A stretch of 6,051 nucleotides of DNA, taken from positions 1 to 6,051 of the forward strand of contig JACQKJ010000057.1 in assembly GCA_016204595.1 (NCBI GenBank). Direction: 5' to 3'. The stretch comes from Candidatus Komeilibacteria bacterium. GTDB lineage: Bacteria; Patescibacteriota; Patescibacteriia; UBA1558; 2-01-FULL-52-15. Shown piece by piece: positions 4,839 to 6,051 of the stretch (positions within the stretch are counted from its first letter, which is position 1; each line of letters begins with the position of its first letter). The notes under the pieces were generated by a model that was not told the DNA's origin, did not search any database, and saw only the letters and a list, made by a program, of their open reading frames with translations. The position numbers and the translations under genes were made by a program.

Positions 4839-5182
4839 TGGCATGGAAACCGTCTGACGCGGTCCGCACGTGGGATGATATTCCGTCATCAACCAACCCG
4901 GCCAAACGGTACACGGTATGCATGTATCCTGACGGATCTTTCAGCTGCAACTGCCCGCGGTGGGCGAATGCACTGCGGTGCCGCACGTGCGGCGGGACTG
5001 GGAACATCTTCAAGAGTTACACGGCATGTTCTGACTGCAATGGTACCGGCCGGGCTGCGCGTAACTGTACACATATCGTCGGTATCAAGGCAGTATTCCG
5101 GTTGGACGCTATCGACAGTCAGATAGACACCGGGCGGACATTGCCGATTGTCAAACGTCGGATAACGAAAGCCGATGACTAA
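4838..5182 (+). CDS. SWIM zinc-finger protein with inserted DnaJ-type CxxCxGxG pair, 114 aa
   Basis: The ATG at 4838 overlaps the previous stop by one base, with an SD-like GGGGAG (4824-4829) upstream. Two zinc modules are nested. The outer one is a SWIM finger: YTVCMYPDGSFSCNCPRW (25-42) supplies C37 and C39 in CxC, and NCTHI (76-80) supplies C77 and H79 in CxH. Between them sit two knuckles of DnaJ type, CRTCGGTG (48-55) and CSDCNGTG (64-71), which together can hold a second zinc. SWIM fingers usually bind DNA or proteins; CxxCxGxG pairs bind zinc and contact unfolded protein or partners. The C-terminal 35 residues are strand-like and then basic. C28 is an extra cysteine. A role as a DNA/protein-binding adaptor is inference. 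The stop abuts the next start with no gap. Confidence 0.85.
   Translation: MAWKPSDAVRTWDDIPSSTNPAKRYTVCMYPDGSFSCNCPRWANALRCRTCGGTGNIFKSYTACSDCNGTGRAARNCTHIVGIKAVFRLDAIDSQIDTGRTLPIVKRRITKADD
4980..4993. repeat. 14-bp perfect palindrome within the zinc-knuckle coding region
   Basis: GCCGCACGTGCGGC reads the same on both strands and is centred on CACGTG. It falls exactly in the codons for the first CxxC knuckle (CGG TGC CGC ACG TGC GGC). The overlapping TGCGG/CCGCA arms at 4974-4985 offer an alternative small stem. It may be chance in a GC-rich coding stretch. Confidence 0.5.
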
Positions 5183-5377
5183 ATGAAAAAACGGACAATC
5201 GCAATTGCATATCTCAGTGCACGCTACGATGCGCAGTTACTACACAACACGCGTATTACCGTGAAAGTATACGTGTCTGCCAACCTACGCTATGCAATGC
5301 AGAATCTAATATCCGACTCTCCATTAATCGGCATATGCATTAAACACTTCGCCAAACACGGGAGGTTACCAGAATGA
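5183..5377 (+). CDS. Small basic uncharacterised protein, 64 aa
   Basis: The ATG at 5183 directly follows the preceding TAA and lacks a good SD, so reinitiation after the SWIM gene is the likely way it is translated. Its TGA overlaps the next ATG by 4 nt (ATGA). The protein starts with a basic tip (MKKRT) and a hydrophobic strand (IAIAYLSA, 6-13), which is too short and too polar at its end to be a convincing membrane anchor. Strand ITVKVYVSA and helix LRYAMQNLI follow, then a C-terminal HFAKHGRLPE. There is no recognisable motif. It is kept as a gene because of the exact junctions on both sides and the lack of any competing frame. Confidence 0.68.
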   Translation: MKKRTIAIAYLSARYDAQLLHNTRITVKVYVSANLRYAMQNLISDSPLIGICIKHFAKHGRLPE

Positions 5378-5631
5378 AACCGTATATCGAAATTTACCAC
5401 GGCCATGACGGCGGCAACTGCGGGCCGTTTACGGATATCGCAAGCGCTCTACGGTGCTCAATTCAATACTTGTCCGGTTTTACCGACAGTAGCGGGCGTT
5501 CCTACTTCGATACTATACGTGTTGACCATAAACGCGTAGCACAGCTGATACTTGAGCGGCACAATTGCGAGTGTAAAGCTTGCCGGTTCAACGGTGAAAC
5601 GTTTTACCACTACCGCGAATTTACCGATTAG
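5374..5631 (+). CDS. Small uncharacterised protein with Cys/His pairs, 85 aa
   Basis: The ATG at 5374 has a strong SD (GGGAGGT, 5360-5366) 7 nt upstream and overlaps the preceding stop (ATGA). The sequence begins with a strand (KPYIEIYHG), a Gly-rich turn containing C16 (HDGGNCGPF), a helix (DIASALRCSIQYL, 21-33) and a second alpha/beta unit with FDTIRVDHKRVAQLILERH (45-63). Near the end, HNCECKACRFNGETFYHY (63-80) provides C65, C67 and C70 with flanking histidines, a possible small zinc site, though not one I can match to a named family. The TAG stop lies inside the first stem of the downstream hairpin region. Confidence 0.78.
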   Translation: MKPYIEIYHGHDGGNCGPFTDIASALRCSIQYLSGFTDSSGRSYFDTIRVDHKRVAQLILERHNCECKACRFNGETFYHYREFTD

Positions 5632-5689
5632 TGCTTTTGCTCTGTTCCACAAAGCACTTTATGGCACAAAGTGGGTATCGTCCCATGCC
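5630..5689 (+). promoter_or_regulatory. Overlapping alternative hairpins in the 109-nt gap
   Basis: Three stems can form. A: AGTGCTTT (5630-5637) with AAAGCACT (5651-5658), starting in the stop codon of the upstream gene. B: CACTTT (5655-5660) with AAAGTG (5668-5673). C: GGCA + TGGG (5663-5666, 5672-5675) with CCCATGCC (5682-5689), a stem with a 5-nt bulge. B excludes both A and C, while A and C can coexist. CACAAAG is also directly repeated (5648-5654, 5665-5671). No long T-run follows any stem. Over the rest of the gap (5690-5740) I see only a weak SD-like GAAG before the ATG at 5741 and no convincing promoter. Confidence 0.5.
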
Positions 5690-5740
5690 TGATAACACTG
5701 CGTCCCAACGCTATTCGATAGGATAAAAGAAGTAAAACTT

Positions 5741-6051
5741 ATGAAGCAAAAATTTTGTATAAGTGGGAACCCGGAGTTCAAAACTATATCGTCCGCCGAT
5801 ATATCGCGTGCCGATATAGTCGACAAACAATCGAGGTGCTATTTTTCTAGCATCTCTGCAATAACCGCGCGTGAAGAGATTTCTTGTCTCGACTGCGGGC
5901 GCGATATGAAAAATGTTGGGACGTGGGAACCTGTCATGTATCGCTGCAGTGCATGCGGCACATTCGAACATGCTCGATTATGCGCGCAGTGCATCGATGA
6001 TTTATCCGTTAATGCGCTATGCGGATTCTGCGAGACACGCGGGCATATCAC
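5741..6051 (+). CDS. Cys-rich protein with four CxxC zinc knuckles (3' end outside the window)
   Basis: The frame from the ATG at 5741 stays open to the window edge (103 residues seen). The nearest upstream stop in this frame is at 5693-5695, with no other start between, so 5741 is the likely start despite a weak SD (GAAG, 5729-5732). Residues 1-45 are polar, with the repeated phrase ADIS/ADIV (19-22, 24-27). Residues 49-97 hold four CxxC pairs: C49/C52, C69/C72, C81/C84 and C94/C97, followed by ETRGH. The spacing (16, 8 and 9 residues between pairs) suits two zinc ions, as in zinc-ribbon or cross-brace folds. Function is unknown; DNA, RNA or protein binding are all possible. Antisense frames over the same region lack any comparable pattern. 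Confidence 0.77.
   Translation, partial: MKQKFCISGNPEFKTISSADISRADIVDKQSRCYFSSISAITAREEISCLDCGRDMKNVGTWEPVMYRCSACGTFEHARLCAQCIDDLSVNALCGFCETRGHI
5833..5856 (+). repeat. 9-bp hairpin inside the Cys-rich gene
   Basis: GAGGTGCTA (5833-5841) pairs with TAGCATCTC (5848-5856), with one G-U pair and a T-rich 6-nt loop (TTTTTC). It lies in the coding sequence about 90 nt after the start. The significance is uncertain. Confidence 0.45.

Noticed and set aside
5661..5726. A 21-codon ATG frame in the 109-nt gap
   Set aside because: There is no SD in front of it, its start lies in the loop and stem of the alternative hairpins, and the peptide has no notable feature.
5632..5740. tRNA or other structured RNA gene
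   Set aside because: GGGTATCGTCCC looks slightly like a T arm, but the loop is 6 nt, there is no TTCGA core, no matching acceptor ends, and no cloverleaf can be drawn.
5690..5740. Sigma-70 promoter before the Cys-rich gene
   Set aside because: TAGGAT (5719-5724) is a fair -10, but the hexamer 17 nt upstream (CACTGC) does not resemble TTGACA and no extended -10 is present.
5792..5816. Near-repeat GCCGATATA occurring twice, with the palindrome CGATATATCG
   Set aside because: It matches a short ADIS/ADIV peptide repeat in the coding region; too short to call a binding site or repeat array.
5711..6051. Antisense open frames at the right edge
   Set aside because: The + strand frame there carries four regular CxxC pairs and has a plausible start; the antisense frames show no motif.

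Overview
The window reads as part of a tailed double-stranded DNA bacteriophage (or prophage) genome. Eleven small to medium genes are packed head to tail on the + strand. Most junctions overlap by 1 to 11 nt or abut exactly, strong purine-rich Shine-Dalgarno (SD) sequences sit in front of most starts, and two genes start with TTG. There is no RNA gene, no insertion sequence, no CRISPR array, and no convincing promoter or intrinsic terminator. Most products are small proteins that I cannot name. No structural, lysis or polymerase gene is present, so the region looks like an early/middle accessory block. The host cannot be fixed from the sequence; the strong SDs only say that it is a bacterium using normal SD-dependent initiation.

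Layout: 1-378 is the 3' end of an unidentified gene with no start in the window. 405-611 is a 68-aa unknown protein. 608-2125 is a 505-aa AAA+ ATPase with the Ycf46 architecture: a degenerate ATPase-like N-terminal half followed by one complete classical AAA module. 2125-2343 is a very basic 72-aa helical protein and 2340-2537 an acidic 65-aa helical protein. 2537-3451 is a 304-aa protein that looks like a widespread uncharacterised phage family. 3452-3910 is a 152-aa protein with a four-cysteine cluster. 3900-4577 is a fusion of a Ycf35-like DUF1257 domain to a DUF2997-like domain. After a 57-nt gap holding a perfect hairpin come 4635-4838 (67 aa, unknown), 4838-5182 (a SWIM zinc finger with a DnaJ-type CxxCxGxG pair inserted in it), 5183-5377 and 5374-5631 (small unknowns). 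A 109-nt gap follows with overlapping, mutually exclusive hairpins. Then 5741-6051 is the 5' part of a gene for a protein with four CxxC knuckles, cut by the window edge.

The most interesting aspect is the co-occurrence of Ycf46-like, Ycf35/DUF1257-like and DUF2997-like domains in one phage operon. These families are best known from cyanobacteria and plastids, where their molecular function is still poorly defined. With the 304-aa protein and several zinc-finger proteins alongside, they suggest a phage-encoded ATP-driven remodelling module with dedicated partners. That functional grouping is inference; the domain assignments rest on motifs read directly from the translations.
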